64,000 nucleotides of DNA from Roseiarcus sp963770035. Its GTDB lineage: Bacteria; Pseudomonadota; Alphaproteobacteria; Rhizobiales; Beijerinckiaceae. The stretch is taken from assembly GCA_963770035.1 (NCBI GenBank), contig CAVYON010000005.1, positions 62,001 through 126,000 of the forward strand, in the 5' to 3' direction. The translations under genes were made by a program, and so were the position numbers. This document shows positions 29,157-38,412 of this stretch, piece after piece. Within the stretch, counting starts at the first letter, position 1; each line of letters opens with the position of its first letter. The notes beneath the pieces are model-generated. The model ran no database searches and was not told where the DNA came from. It saw only the letters and a list, made by a program, of their open reading frames with translations.

Positions 29157-29330
29157 TGCTATCTGTTGATGATCCATAGCGACGAGAAGGCGATGCAGGC
29201 GGCTCCCAAGGAGGCGGTGGGGCGTATGACGGCGGCTTACGGGGCCCATCCGACCGCGTTGAAGGAGGCCGGGGTTTACATTGGCGGCGAGCGGCTGCAT
29301 CCTAGCGCGACCGCGACGGTGGTGCGCGTG
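29157..29330 (+). pseudogene. Fragment of a YCII-related (DGPF-domain) protein
   Basis: An open stretch encodes CYLLMIHSDEKAMQAAP, GRMTAAYGAHPTALKEAGVY and IGGERLHPSATATVVRV, the N-terminal half of YCII/DGPF-type small proteins often paired with ECF sigma factors. It lacks a convincing start and loses the family sequence after VVRV, so the second half (with the DGPFAE motif) is missing. The rest of the 28,992-29,400 gap shows no other gene. Confidence 0.6.
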
Positions 29331-29400
29331 ATGGTGGTGACCGCCAGCCATTATGGCGCCGCTGGCTCAAGACGCCGCTGTGACAAAGTGCGCCTAGTCA

Positions 29401-30949
29401 TCACGCGTCCGCAGGGGCCTCGCCGAAGACTTCTCGATAAACGTCCTCTCCAAAACTCGTGCTGAGAGGCTCGCCCTCGACGAGCTTGAACGTTCGACGC
29501 CCGTCCGCCTGCCTGTCGGCGCGCAGGAAAAGCGCCATCGCGAGCTGTCCTTCGTAAAGGCCGTGGGTGAAGGCGTATTGGTGGCTGACGAACACGATCT
29601 TGTGGGACCGCTCAAGCAGGGTGGAGACGATCTGCCGTGCGATTTCCGACCCCTCCCGCTCGTTGGTGGCGGCGAACAACTCGTTGAACAGGATCAGCCC
29701 ATTCGGTGTGAGGGAGTTCGACGATGCTGCTCATGCGGCTCAGTTCTTCGTCGAACTTGCCGCTTTTCATCGTCACGTCCTCTTCGCGCTTGAAATGGGT
29801 GAAGAGCCCGTCCACCACATTGAGCCGAAGGCTCGCCGCCGGCGCAAACATGCCGCACTGCGTCATGAGCTGCGCCAACCCGAGGCTCCTGAGAAACGTC
29901 GTCTTGCCGCCCTGGTTCGCCCCCGTGACGACGATCAGGCTTTTCCCGTCCGCCTCCACCTCGTTGCCGACCGGCCGCTTGTTCAGCTCAAGCGCGAGAC
30001 AGACGTCATAGAGATCGCTGCTTGCGAAGCGACGTGTGTTGGCGTCGCTCGCGGTTGGGAAGGTGAAGGGAGCGCTGAGATCGAGCAGCCGTCGGTGCAG
30101 ATTGAGGCAGCCGATATAGAACGCCAATTCGGTTTGCAGCAGCCGAAAAAAGCTTTCGATGTGCTCGACGCTCTTGGCCAGGGCGTCGGCCGCAAGGGCG
30201 ACGCCCCGGTCCCTCAGTTCAGAGATTGCCCGCGCGCCCGCTTCGTCGCGAGGGGCGAGAGTGAGCGTGTACGCGTCTGGACGACGCCAAAAAAAGCCGT
30301 GGGTCGCGACCCACTCGACGATGCTTCTGACCGCGCGTGCGAGCCAATTGCCAGGGACTTCAAGGGGACGGCGCAGCGTGTAGTTCTCTCCCCTGAGGCC
30401 CCTTCCCAATCCAACGCTGACGAGAACGCCTTTTCGAAAATTCAAGCGTTTCAGCTGCCTATCGATGAGGGTGAAGTATTCATCGTCGAGCTCGTGTGCG
30501 AGCATCATGAATAGATTGGAAAATCCTTCCGAACGAAACGCGGCCGCATGTCGATCAGCGATGTTGCGTATTTTCTTAAGAACAGTGGTAAAAATCCGCA
30601 TTCTCTCGATGGAATCCTCGAGGGAGGTCGAGGGATATTCACGAAAGCGCGCCCAAATCTTTTTTATATGCTGGAACGCCTCTTCCGTCAGGGCGTAGAG
30701 TTGCCGGACAAGTTCTGGATTGCTCAAGCAATCCTTGAGGACGGCCTGGCGGTATTCGATCGTATCGACGTCGTTGGAAGCCGCGCCCATAAGGGCCGCT
30801 TTCGCCACGTTGAGAACAAGCTCGTCTTTGACCGCCATCGCTCGCAACAGCGTGTCGAGCTCGAGATCCCGCAAAAGGTCGTCTTCGTTGGAGGGCGGCG
30901 CGCGTTTGACATCGAAGTCACGGTCCCGGTGCAAGAGATAGGCTTTCAT
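29401..30949 (-). pseudogene. MutS-domain V ATPase, second gene of a coupled pair (one C-terminal frameshift)
   Basis: The ATG at 30949 overlaps the stop of the preceding MutS-like gene (ATGA), so translation is probably coupled. The N-terminal ~330 residues are helical and lack the mismatch-recognition domain. The ATPase begins at LIVVTGANQGGKTTFLRSLG (Walker A) near 357, followed by FAPAASLRLNVVDGLFTHFKR and SGKFDEELSRMSSIVE. Near 29,710 the frame shifts; the family then continues as FAATNEREGSEIARQIVSTL (Walker B-side), HKIVFVSHQYAFTHGLY and LSTSFGEDVYREVFGE to the stop at 29401. Corrected length ~515. MutS ATPases clamp DNA; this domain-poor type has no established role. Confidence 0.8.
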
Positions 30950-32598
30950 CGGCTCAACCTCTCGGCCAACTGCGCGGACGTCAGGCGATATTTCTCCGCG
31001 ACGGAGATCGCGTAAGCGAGGCCGTCCGGCGGACGCCGGGTAATCTTGAAAGTGCGCTGCGCGACATCGTCGCGCTTGACGTTGCTCGCCATGCTCACGG
31101 TTGTTCGGCTCAGCGAGGCCAATTCGTCGATGAAGGTGACGCAGACGCAAATGGCGTCCAGCCGGATGACGGCTGTCAGGACCTCGGCGCTGAGAAAAAT
31201 CGCGTCCTTCAAGCTTGTCGAATTGAAGACCTCGTTGAGAATGATGATACTGTTGGTCGTCGCTTGCGACAGCGTGTCCCGCAAGCGGGCGAGGTCGTCG
31301 TGCAGCTTGCCTCGCAGGTTATGGATGTCCTCCTCCCTCTCGAAATGGGTAAACAACCGATCGAAGAGAAAGAGCTCGGCGCTCGCCGCGGGAACTGGAA
31401 AGCCGAGCGCTGCAAGATAGTGCAACTGGCCAAAAACCCGAGCGAACGTCGTCTTTCCACCCTGGTTTGGTCCGGAGACGATCAGGATTCGCTCGCGGCC
31501 ATCGAGGAAATAGTCGTTGGCGACGATTGTCTGCTTCGCGTCGATCAGCTTTCGGGCCAGCGCCAGATCGTAACACTTGGAGACGTCTTCTTTCTTGCTT
31601 TCCGCTGACAGCTTCGGGAAGCAGAATGGCAGACCGGCCGTGCCCATGAACCGCATATACCCAAGGTAAGCGACGTAGAATTGAATTTCTCGATCAAACC
31701 TGGATATTGTCGAGTCAAAGAAATTGACGTTTCTTGCGATGAAGCCTCCGAGCTCCGCAAACGTCTCGGGAAAAAGGCGCGTGACTCGTTCGAGAACACC
31801 GGCCTCGATGTGGTTCATTTGCGGAAACTCATTGAACTTGAACAAGTGATCGGGGGCGGCGCCCTGCCTGAACTTCTCAAAGTCTGACTGGATTTCCGCG
31901 CCGTAATCGGCTTCGCTCCGATAGGCCGAAACGGTGACGAAGCTGTATCCGATCAAGAGACTGTAGCGGATCGAGGCGAGATTGGCCTTGAGAGCGTCCG
32001 CCTCCGCAATCATCTGCTGGAAATCGGCGGAGGCGGCATAGGCGTTGAGATAGGCAAGGAACCCGATGAGGCCGGCTGAGCGAGGCGGCGCGGCGCGCAG
32101 TGCGGAGAGCAGTTGCTTGACGGTGGCGCCGTAAAGTTCGATCGCGTCGAGCGACCAGGCGAGTTTCTGGAGTTCGTAGTGGAACTTCGCGGCCTGAGCG
32201 ACATGATCCCGAACCGCGCGCAGGCCATTCGCGGATGCGTTGACGGCCTCGAGCCGATCGGGATCCTGCAGGTCCCGCATCACGTCCTGGCGGTATTCGA
32301 CGGCCTCGACCGTCGTCAGCGGCTGATTGAAGAACGGCGCGAGACTGTATTCCGATTTCCCGATCGTGATCGAGGCGACAACTTGGTCGAGATTGAGATC
32401 GCGAAAAATGCTTGGCGTCTCGAACCGCTCCGTTGCGTGTCCATTGTCGGACGCCGGCGTCAGCACGCTTCGGAACGTCAACCCCGCGTCGCTCGGTGCG
32501 GTGGGACGAGGTCCGCCATGATTCGCGCGCGACTCGCCCGGGCCATGTTGCGGCTCGGCGACTACGCCATTTGAGGGCAAGTTCTCGCGCAGAGACAT
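30946..32598 (-). CDS. MutS-domain V ATPase, first gene of a coupled pair
   Basis: An intact frame of ~550 residues. The start at 32598 is chosen because GGGGAG lies seven bases upstream; the frame is open 20 codons further to 32658. After a disordered N-terminus comes a helical lever-like region, then the ATPase: ILIVSGPNQGGKTTFARVFG (Walker A), FDRLFTHFEREEDIHNLRGK, ATTNSIIILNEVFNSTSLKD (Walker B region) and ICVCVTFIDELASLSRTTVS. Domain I, which reads mismatches in MutS, is absent. It ends in an ATGA overlap with a diverged paralogue, so the two may form an obligate heterodimer, as MutS-family ATPases work in pairs. A candidate promoter lies ~90 bases upstream. Confidence 0.85.
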   Translation of the reverse strand: MSLRENLPSNGVVAEPQHGPGESRANHGGPRPTAPSDAGLTFRSVLTPASDNGHATERFETPSIFRDLNLDQVVASITIGKSEYSLAPFFNQPLTTVEAVEYRQDVMRDLQDPDRLEAVNASANGLRAVRDHVAQAAKFHYELQKLAWSLDAIELYGATVKQLLSALRAAPPRSAGLIGFLAYLNAYAASADFQQMIAEADALKANLASIRYSLLIGYSFVTVSAYRSEADYGAEIQSDFEKFRQGAAPDHLFKFNEFPQMNHIEAGVLERVTRLFPETFAELGGFIARNVNFFDSTISRFDREIQFYVAYLGYMRFMGTAGLPFCFPKLSAESKKEDVSKCYDLALARKLIDAKQTIVANDYFLDGRERILIVSGPNQGGKTTFARVFGQLHYLAALGFPVPAASAELFLFDRLFTHFEREEDIHNLRGKLHDDLARLRDTLSQATTNSIIILNEVFNSTSLKDAIFLSAEVLTAVIRLDAICVCVTFIDELASLSRTTVSMASNVKRDDVAQRTFKITRRPPDGLAYAISVAEKYRLTSAQLAERLSR

Positions 32599-32682
32599 AA
32601 AAAAACTCCCCGTCGCTACACCGCGTTCAGAGGAGTCATCAGCCGCAAGGGCGTTCAAAGGCGAACTCCATCGCCTGCAGAA

Positions 32683-32710
32683 AACTTAGCTTACGCCGGC
32701 TCCTTGTCAA
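32683..32710 (-). promoter_or_regulatory. Candidate promoter for the MutS-like pair
   Basis: On the minus strand TTGACA (32710-32705) is followed after 16 bases by TAAGTT (32688-32683). The -35 box is a perfect consensus. It lies ~85 bases upstream of the preferred MutS-like start. Confidence 0.45.
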
Positions 32711-32853
32711 GACGGTCGGCGGTTTGCGCGCTCTTGCTTCGCGCGACGTGAGCTCTCTCACAGCGTTCCCGAAAGAGATCGCGTATGAATGTTGCCAAGA
32801 CGGGGACCGCCGCGAAGTGATCGCGCTGATGTCAAGTGCAGCAGGGGAGACCC

Positions 32854-33078
32854 ATGTTGACGTACCATTACGCTCTCATCAGCAATCCGTGCGAGCGCAC
32901 TCTAAGGGACTTGCTTGACTATGTGCGGGCGTGTCCAGGCTGCCTAAACATATTGGAGCCAGACGATTTGCGCGCGATACAACGCGCCATCGCCAACGCG
33001 TCACGCACCTACGACGATGAATACGCGGTAGAAGCCGAAGAATTCATGCTTGGGCTCGACCAGAGGATCTTTCACTAG
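32854..33078 (+). CDS. Small hypothetical protein
   Basis: A 74-residue acidic protein (MLTYHYALISNPCERTLRDL, LRAIQRAIANASRTYDDEY). GGGGAG lies just upstream of the ATG at 32854, and the frame is open 6 codons earlier. I recognise no family. No membrane segment or metal motif apart from three cysteines. It is divergent from the MutS-like pair and shares its upstream region. Confidence 0.45.
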   Translation: MLTYHYALISNPCERTLRDLLDYVRACPGCLNILEPDDLRAIQRAIANASRTYDDEYAVEAEEFMLGLDQRIFH

Positions 33079-33225
33079 GCGAATTCTCGGTATCCGCTCT
33101 TCTTGTGAATCGCAGCTCTGAAAGCGAGAGACTTTCTGCTCAATTCCAGAGGATCATGAAATTCAGTGGCAGAAACAATCGGCCCGTCTGATTTGGCAGG
33201 ACCGTCGATTGAGAGACCTCGGTCA

Positions 33226-34194
33226 TCAGGGCTGCTGCGCGTCCATCAAATGTTTGCGGAAAAACGCGACCACTTCAGCGTTGAAGTCCTTATGGAATGC
33301 GGTTCGGTCGAAGCCGGGTCCGTCGACGCAGATTTTGGCCGCCAGTTTGGCGAGGTCGGCCGAACAGGGGGCGAGAAAGTCGAAATGCTGGGAATTCGGC
33401 ACGACGTGAAAGTCGGGCTTCGCCGGCAACCAAGTCGCGACGTCCCTCACGCTTTCGGGCGTCACGCCGTCGCCGCCGCGCTCTGAGCCCCAGAGCTGCA
33501 CGGGGACCTTCACGTCCCTAAAACTCTCCGCGGCGAAAAAGATGGCGAGCGGGTCGGCGATCACGGCGGCCTTGATGCGAGGATCGTGGACGAGTTGCGG
33601 AGGCGCTCCCTTGCGCACCTGATTGCAGATTGGGCTGTCGCCCTCGCAAAGCGTCAGCACCTTGGCGAGATTGAGCTCGGCGCCGATGGCGACGAGCCCG
33701 GTATAGCCGCCGCGGGAGAAGCCAAAAAACCCGATGCGCCCCGGTTCGATCTTGGCCGAGCCGGACCATGGGCCGAGCATGAAGTCGATTGTCCGTTTGA
33801 TGTCGGCTGGCCGCTCGACGAAGACCGCGGGGTCGTCGGCGCGGCTCATGTCCCGCGTCGTGTCGCCCGGATGATTGATGGCGACGGCGACGAAACCAGC
33901 GTCGGCGAGCGCCTCCGCGGTGTCATGGTGCCCGAGAAATGAGCCGCCATGGCCGTGCGAGATGACGACCAGCGGCAGCTTCTCGCCCGCCACCGGACAA
34001 TTCTCGACGACGGACAGAACATAGGGACCCATCTTCACCGCCCCTGCCGACTCGGCGCATGGATACCAGACCGCGCCCTTCAGCGGTTGAAGCGACCCGT
34101 TCGCCGGTATCTCGATGCGCTGGAAGCCGGCTGCATGCGCCAACGAGGCCGCAAGACAAAGCATCGCTGCCGAGGTGAGGCGAAAGCGCATCAT
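33226..34194 (-). CDS. Exported alpha/beta hydrolase (dienelactone hydrolase / PAF-acetylhydrolase-like)
   Basis: A ~322-residue protein with a signal peptide (MMRFRLTSAAMLCLAASLAHA). The oxyanion-side motif VVISHGHGGSFLGHHDTAEA is near residue 75, the nucleophile serine in IGFFGFSRGGYTGLVAIG near 155-165, and the catalytic His is probably in FHVVPNSQHFDFLAPC near 270. The start at 34194 is taken because it opens the signal peptide; the frame is open 25 codons further. It probably acts on an ester or lactone in the periplasm; the substrate is unknown. Confidence 0.75.
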   Translation of the reverse strand: MMRFRLTSAAMLCLAASLAHAAGFQRIEIPANGSLQPLKGAVWYPCAESAGAVKMGPYVLSVVENCPVAGEKLPLVVISHGHGGSFLGHHDTAEALADAGFVAVAINHPGDTTRDMSRADDPAVFVERPADIKRTIDFMLGPWSGSAKIEPGRIGFFGFSRGGYTGLVAIGAELNLAKVLTLCEGDSPICNQVRKGAPPQLVHDPRIKAAVIADPLAIFFAAESFRDVKVPVQLWGSERGGDGVTPESVRDVATWLPAKPDFHVVPNSQHFDFLAPCSADLAKLAAKICVDGPGFDRTAFHKDFNAEVVAFFRKHLMDAQQP

Positions 34195-34428
34195 GATCGT
34201 CGTTCCGAATTGCGCACGAAACCGGCCCCGCCCCGAGCATAACAATATCCGCGCCGGATGCGCCATCAATGCGACATCGTTCGGGCCAATTCCCGCCTAC
34301 GGTCCCTTGGGCATTTTTTTGGAACTCGTTGCAAGCCCTGAAAAGATTTCAAAACTCGGGTGAACAAAGCCCATTTTCGCGCGCCGAACGCATGTCGAAC
34401 TGGCGCCGGACGCGAGCCAAAGCGGCGC

Positions 34429-34869
34429 TCAGTCCCCGCGGCTCGGAATTGAGTACGTCCCGGTGGCGTGCGCGACCATGTCCTCCGACCCTTCGGAGAA
34501 CAGCGCCACCTCGCCGACCGCGAGTCGCTTGCCGAGTTTCATGAGCTTCGCCCGGCCGATCAGGTCCCTGGGCTCGGGCTTGCGCAGGAAGTTGATCGAG
34601 ACGTTGGTCGTGACCGCGAGCTTCACCTTCCCGATCTCGTGCAGGATCGCCACATAGAGCGCGAGGTCCGCGAGCGTGAACATGGCCGGCCCGGAAATCG
34701 TGCCGCCGGGCCTCAGGTGATCCGGGTGATAGGCAAGCCGCACGGTCGCGCTCATGGGCCCCACATCCGCGATGACGTAGTCGCCCCGCGCCCACACCTG
34801 CGGAAAGACCTCCTCGAGATAGGCGCGCAACTGCTCGAGAGTGAACGGGCGAAGCTTGGCGTGAGTCAT
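34429..34869 (-). CDS. PaaI-like hotdog-fold thioesterase
   Basis: A 146-residue hotdog-fold protein. The pattern LRPGGTISGPAMFTLADLAL (helix with the catalytic acidic residue) followed by TTNVSINFLRKPEP and LIGRAKLMKLGKRLAVGEVA is typical of the PaaI/YdiI thioesterase group hydrolysing acyl-CoA. The start at 34869 is supported by AGGGA; the frame continues far upstream without family similarity. No CoA-pathway genes are adjacent. Confidence 0.75.
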   Translation of the reverse strand: MTHAKLRPFTLEQLRAYLEEVFPQVWARGDYVIADVGPMSATVRLAYHPDHLRPGGTISGPAMFTLADLALYVAILHEIGKVKLAVTTNVSINFLRKPEPRDLIGRAKLMKLGKRLAVGEVALFSEGSEDMVAHATGTYSIPSRGD

Positions 34870-35046
34870 GCGAATCCCTTGGCGGCCTCGAGGTGAAGAT
34901 GCGTCATCGCGCCAGCGTTCGTCCAGGCTATCGCCGCGCAGAAGGCGGCTGTCCAAGGCTCGCTGTTGTTGAGCCATTTTCAAGACGCTATTCATTTCCC
35001 CTGGGCGTCGGGCGCCCGCTTCAGCGTGGCTTCGCAATATGAGCGC

Positions 35047-35893
35047 ACACTCCGGACGATACTCGCCCACCACGTCTGGAACCCCTTCGTCGATCCAAAC
35101 CAGCTCGAGAACGCACTTGATCAACCTCGCGCTCAACGCAAGGGACGCAATGCCGCGCGGCGGCAGTCTCGTCATCGAGACCGCCAATCGCACGCTCGAC
35201 GCCGCCGATGTCTCAATGTTTGCGGAGCAAGTCGAGCCCGGCGAATACCCGTCGATCGCCGTCATGGACACCGGCGCCGGCATGGACGCCGAAACCCGGG
35301 CCCGGGCGTTCGATCCGTTCTTCACCACCAAGGACGTCGGCAAGGGCGCCGGACTTAGCTTGAGCCAGGTCTATGGGTTCTGCCGGCAATCCGGCGGCTA
35401 CGCCGAGATTGAGAGTTCTCCCGGGCGCGGAGCGACGGTACGGATGTTCCTACCGCGGCAGTCTGCGCCCTTTGCGGAGCGCGCCGAGCCGTCCGAGGCG
35501 CCGTTTGCAGGCGCGGGCGGACGCGAAAGCATTCTCCTGGTCGAGGACGACGATCGGGTGCGCGCCTTCGCCAGCGAAACGCTGCGCGATCTCGGTTACC
35601 GGGTCGCGGAAGCGCCGAGCGGGAAGGTCGCGCTTTCGATCCTCGACAAAGCGCACGACCTCAACCTGTTGCTGACCGACGTCGTCATGCCGGGCGAATA
35701 CAACGGGCGCGAGCTTGCGGACGAAGCGGTGCGCAGGCGTCCGGGACTGAGGGTCCTTTACATGACCGGATACAGCCGCGACGCGATCAGATGGCGGGGC
35801 GTGCTCGATCCCGGCATTCACCTGCTCGCCAAGCCGTTCTCGCACGAAGAGCTGGCGGCGAAAGTGCGCAAGCGTCTCGACGCGGCGCAGTGA
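35047..35893 (+). pseudogene. Truncated hybrid sensor histidine kinase (ATPase and receiver domains only)
   Basis: The recognisable part begins with LRTILAHHVWNPFVDPNQLE, then after one frame change near 35,115 LINLALNARDAMPRGGSLVI (N box), VMDTGAGMDAETRARAFDPF FTTKDVGKGAGLSLSQVYGF (G1/F/G2 boxes) and a receiver domain with ILLVEDDDRVRAFASETLRD, the phospho-acceptor Asp in LLLTDVVMPG and the Lys in HLLAKPFSHEEL. Sensor, dimerisation and phosphohistidine parts are missing upstream. As it stands it cannot autophosphorylate. It could be a deletion remnant or a mis-assembled gene. Confidence 0.7.
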
Positions 35894-35999
35894 AAGGGCG
35901 GCGGCGAGCCGCGTCAGCATGACGATCGACCACGATGGCGATTGACTTCGTGCGGTCGAAGCGGGGCATTATCCCCCGCCTCAGGAAACCGGGACGACC

Positions 36000-36497
36000 A
36001 TGCCGAGCCTCTTCCCCGACGATCTCGTCCGCCGCGCGCGCGCTCTCATCGAGCGCTGCCGAGCCGAAGGCGTCAAAGTCGCGGCCGCCGAGTCCTGCAC
36101 CGGGGGCCTGATCGCGGCTCTGCTCACCGAGATTCCGGGCTCGTCGGCGGTGGTGGAGCGCGGTTTCGTCGTTTATTCGAACGACGCCAAGATCGAGCTC
36201 CTCGGCGTGCCGGCCGAGACGATCGCCGCGCAGGGCGCCGTCAGCGAGGCGACCGCCCGCGCCATGGCCGAAGGCGCGCTCGCCGCCTCGCGCGCCGGCG
36301 TCGCCGTCAGCGTCACAGGGGTCGCGGGGCCGGACGGCGGCTCGGCGGAGAAGCCGGTCGGCCTCGTCTGGTTCGGCTGCGCCCGCCGGGGCGGCGCGAC
36401 CGTCGTGCGCGAGGAGCGGTTTGGGGCGATCGGCCGGGAAAACGTGCGGATGGCCTCGGTGTCAACCGCCCTCGATCTTCTGGAGGCGGCGGTTTAG
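36000..36497 (+). CDS. pncC: CinA C-terminal domain protein, nicotinamide-nucleotide amidase
   Basis: A 165-residue protein consisting only of the CinA C-terminal domain: AAAESCTGGLIAALLTEIPG near 28-48, VVYSNDAKIELLGVPAETI near 57 and VTGVAGPDGGSAEKPVGLVW near 103. The family deamidates nicotinamide mononucleotide in pyridine nucleotide recycling. The stand-alone form is common in proteobacteria. It converges with the COQ10-like gene. Confidence 0.88.
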   Translation: MPSLFPDDLVRRARALIERCRAEGVKVAAAESCTGGLIAALLTEIPGSSAVVERGFVVYSNDAKIELLGVPAETIAAQGAVSEATARAMAEGALAASRAGVAVSVTGVAGPDGGSAEKPVGLVWFGCARRGGATVVREERFGAIGRENVRMASVSTALDLLEAAV

Positions 36498-36534
36498 GGC
36501 GCGCGCCGAGTGTTCGTACGTCGTCCTGGCGGGC

Positions 36535-36996
36535 TTAGAGCTGCGTCGACTGCGGATAGAGCGCGTTCGCCCGTTCCTCGAACGCCTGGGCGAACTTGCG
36601 GAAAGCCGCGTCGAACATCGAGCCCATCAGCGCGCCCAGCGTGCGGCTGCGAAACTCATAATCGATGAAGAAAACAACGCACGAGCCTCCCGGTTCGTCG
36701 CGGAACGTCCAGATGTTTTCCATATGGCTGAACGGGCCGTCGATATACTCGACGACCACCCGGCGGCGGGTCTTGTCGAGCGCGACGCGGCTCGTGAACG
36801 TTTCGCGGATCATCTTGTAGCCGACCGACATTTCAGCGAGCAGTGTCTCGCGTCCGTGTGTCTCCGCGCGTCGGCTGCGCACCCGGAGGGCGGTGCACAG
36901 CGGCACGAATTCAGGATAGCGTTCGACGTCGGCCACGAGGTCGAACATCTGTTCGGATCGATGGCGGACGCGACGCTCGTTGCGAAACGACGGCAC
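36535..36996 (-). CDS. COQ10 / RatA-type START domain protein
   Basis: A 153-residue SRPBCC-fold protein with the typical opening VRHRSEQMFDLVADVERYPE FVPLC, then YKMIRETFTSRVALD and a long C-terminal helix (MGSMFDAAFRKFAQAFEERA). In alphaproteobacteria and mitochondria this family binds coenzyme Q and supports respiratory electron transfer; in E. coli the homologue is called RatA. The alphaproteobacterial setting favours the quinone-binding role. Confidence 0.88.
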   Translation of the reverse strand: MPSFRNERRVRHRSEQMFDLVADVERYPEFVPLCTALRVRSRRAETHGRETLLAEMSVGYKMIRETFTSRVALDKTRRRVVVEYIDGPFSHMENIWTFRDEPGGSCVVFFIDYEFRSRTLGALMGSMFDAAFRKFAQAFEERANALYPQSTQL

Positions 36997-37030
36997 GTCT
37001 CACCCTCCAACGGACTTTCCGCGGCGCGGA

Positions 37031-37411
37031 CTAGGGCTTCGGCGCCGGGGCGGCTGGCGCCGCAGGCGCGTTGGACTGGCCCTGAAGCTGCTTCAATTGG
37101 TCGAGAATGTTGGCAGGGTTAACCGGCTGGGGCGCTTCCTGGCTCGCCGGAGCGGCCGGTCCCCTGGTCAGGATCGAATGGGGGGCGCGGCTCCAGCCGG
37201 CGAGAATCGACATCAGGATCGAGGTGGCGAAGAACATCGCCGCCAGAACGGCTGTGGCGCGCGACAGTGCGTTCGCCTGTCCGCGCCCGGTTAGGAAGTT
37301 GCTCGACCCGCCGCCCGAGCCGAGGACGCCGCCTTCGGATCGCTGCAGGAGGACGACCACGACCAGCGCGATCACGATCAGGATGTGAATGACGATCAGA
37401 ACCGATTGCAT
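37031..37411 (-). CDS. secG: Preprotein translocase subunit SecG
   Basis: A 126-residue inner-membrane protein. The first helix VLIVIHILIVIALVVVVLLQ, the loop RSEGGVLGSGGGSSNFLTGRG and the second helix (ALSRATAVLAAMFFATSILMSILAGW) are diagnostic of SecG, which stimulates SecYEA translocation. The C-terminal Pro/Ala/Gln-rich tail is a usual alphaproteobacterial extension. It lies downstream of tpiA on the same strand, separated by a terminator. Confidence 0.93.
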   Translation of the reverse strand: MQSVLIVIHILIVIALVVVVLLQRSEGGVLGSGGGSSNFLTGRGQANALSRATAVLAAMFFATSILMSILAGWSRAPHSILTRGPAAPASQEAPQPVNPANILDQLKQLQGQSNAPAAPAAPAPKP

Positions 37412-37428
37412 TGAGGAGCCCGAATGGA

Positions 37429-37455
37429 AAAAGCGCCGGCCTCATCGGCCGGCGT
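37429..37455 (-). terminator. Intrinsic terminator between tpiA and secG
   Basis: On the minus strand CGCCGGCC and GGCCGGCG pair around a five-base loop and are followed by CTTTTT. It ends ~17 bases before the secG start, so secG transcription must read through it or start very close to the gene. Confidence 0.75.
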
Positions 37456-37533
37456 TCCAGAAAGATCGCGCGCTCCTATCACGGCGCAAGAGGCGCGTCC
37501 ATCGGTCGATGGGGGCCCTCAGGGGGCCCTCGC

Positions 37534-38301
37534 TCAGCGGTAGGCGGCGGCGATGGCGAGGAAATCCGCGGCCTTGAGGCTCGCGCCGCCGACCAAGGCG
37601 CCGTCGACGTTGACGATGCCGAGCAGTTCCTTGGCGTTGGCGGGCTTGACCGAACCGCCATAAAGAATGCGCACCTTGGCGCCCGCGGCGCCGTAGAGTT
37701 CGCCGAGCAGGTTGCGGATCGCCAGATGCACTTCGGCCACATCGGCCGGGGTCGGCGTCAGGCCGGTGCCGATCGCCCAGACGGGCTCGTAGGCGACGAC
37801 CATCGTCTCCGGTTTGCCGGCCGGCGGCAGAGAGCCTTTGACTTGGCGCGAGACGACCGCGATCGCGTGGCCCGCTTCGCGTTCCGCACGTGTCTCGCCG
37901 ACGCAGACGATCGCGACAAGCCCGCCCTTCAGCGCCGCTTCCGCCTTGGCGCGCACCAGTTCGTCGGTCTCATGATGGTAGGTGCGGCGCTCCGAGTGGC
38001 CGACGATGACATAAGTCGCGCCCAGATCCTTCAGCATCGCCGCCGATGTGTCGCCGGTATAGGCGCCGCTCGCATGAGGGCTGCAATCCTGGCCGCCGAA
38101 CGTCACGGGCCCGCCGCCCAGCTTCGAGGCGGCCGCGGCGATCAGCGTGAACGGCGGGCAGACCGCCAGTTCGGCTGCGCCCGCTTCGCCTGCGTCCACC
38201 GCCTTGCGCATCGCCTCGATCTCGGCGATCGAGGCCGTCAGACCGTTCATTTTCCAGTTGCCGGCCACGAGCGGGCGGACGTCGGGCGTCATGGGGTTCA
38301 T
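37534..38301 (-). CDS. tpiA: Triosephosphate isomerase
   Basis: A 255-residue TIM-barrel enzyme interconverting dihydroxyacetone phosphate and glyceraldehyde 3-phosphate. Active-site residues visible: Asn/Lys in LVAGNWKMNG, His in YVIVGHSERR near 100, Glu in VVAYEPVWAIGTG near 170, and the phosphate loop ILYGGSVKP near 212. The start has GGAGATGAA-type spacing. It is divergent from ppiD and upstream of secG. Confidence 0.96.
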   Translation of the reverse strand: MNPMTPDVRPLVAGNWKMNGLTASIAEIEAMRKAVDAGEAGAAELAVCPPFTLIAAAASKLGGGPVTFGGQDCSPHASGAYTGDTSAAMLKDLGATYVIVGHSERRTYHHETDELVRAKAEAALKGGLVAIVCVGETRAEREAGHAIAVVSRQVKGSLPPAGKPETMVVAYEPVWAIGTGLTPTPADVAEVHLAIRNLLGELYGAAGAKVRILYGGSVKPANAKELLGIVNVDGALVGGASLKAADFLAIAAAYR

Positions 38302-38412
38302 CTCCTTGAAAGGGTCGGCGCGTTGTTATCATCGGCCAAAAGCCTATGCAAAGCGGCCGACTGCGGCTAATAGGCGCGGTCCAACGGACACCAGCGAGGC
38401 GAAGACGTCCCC

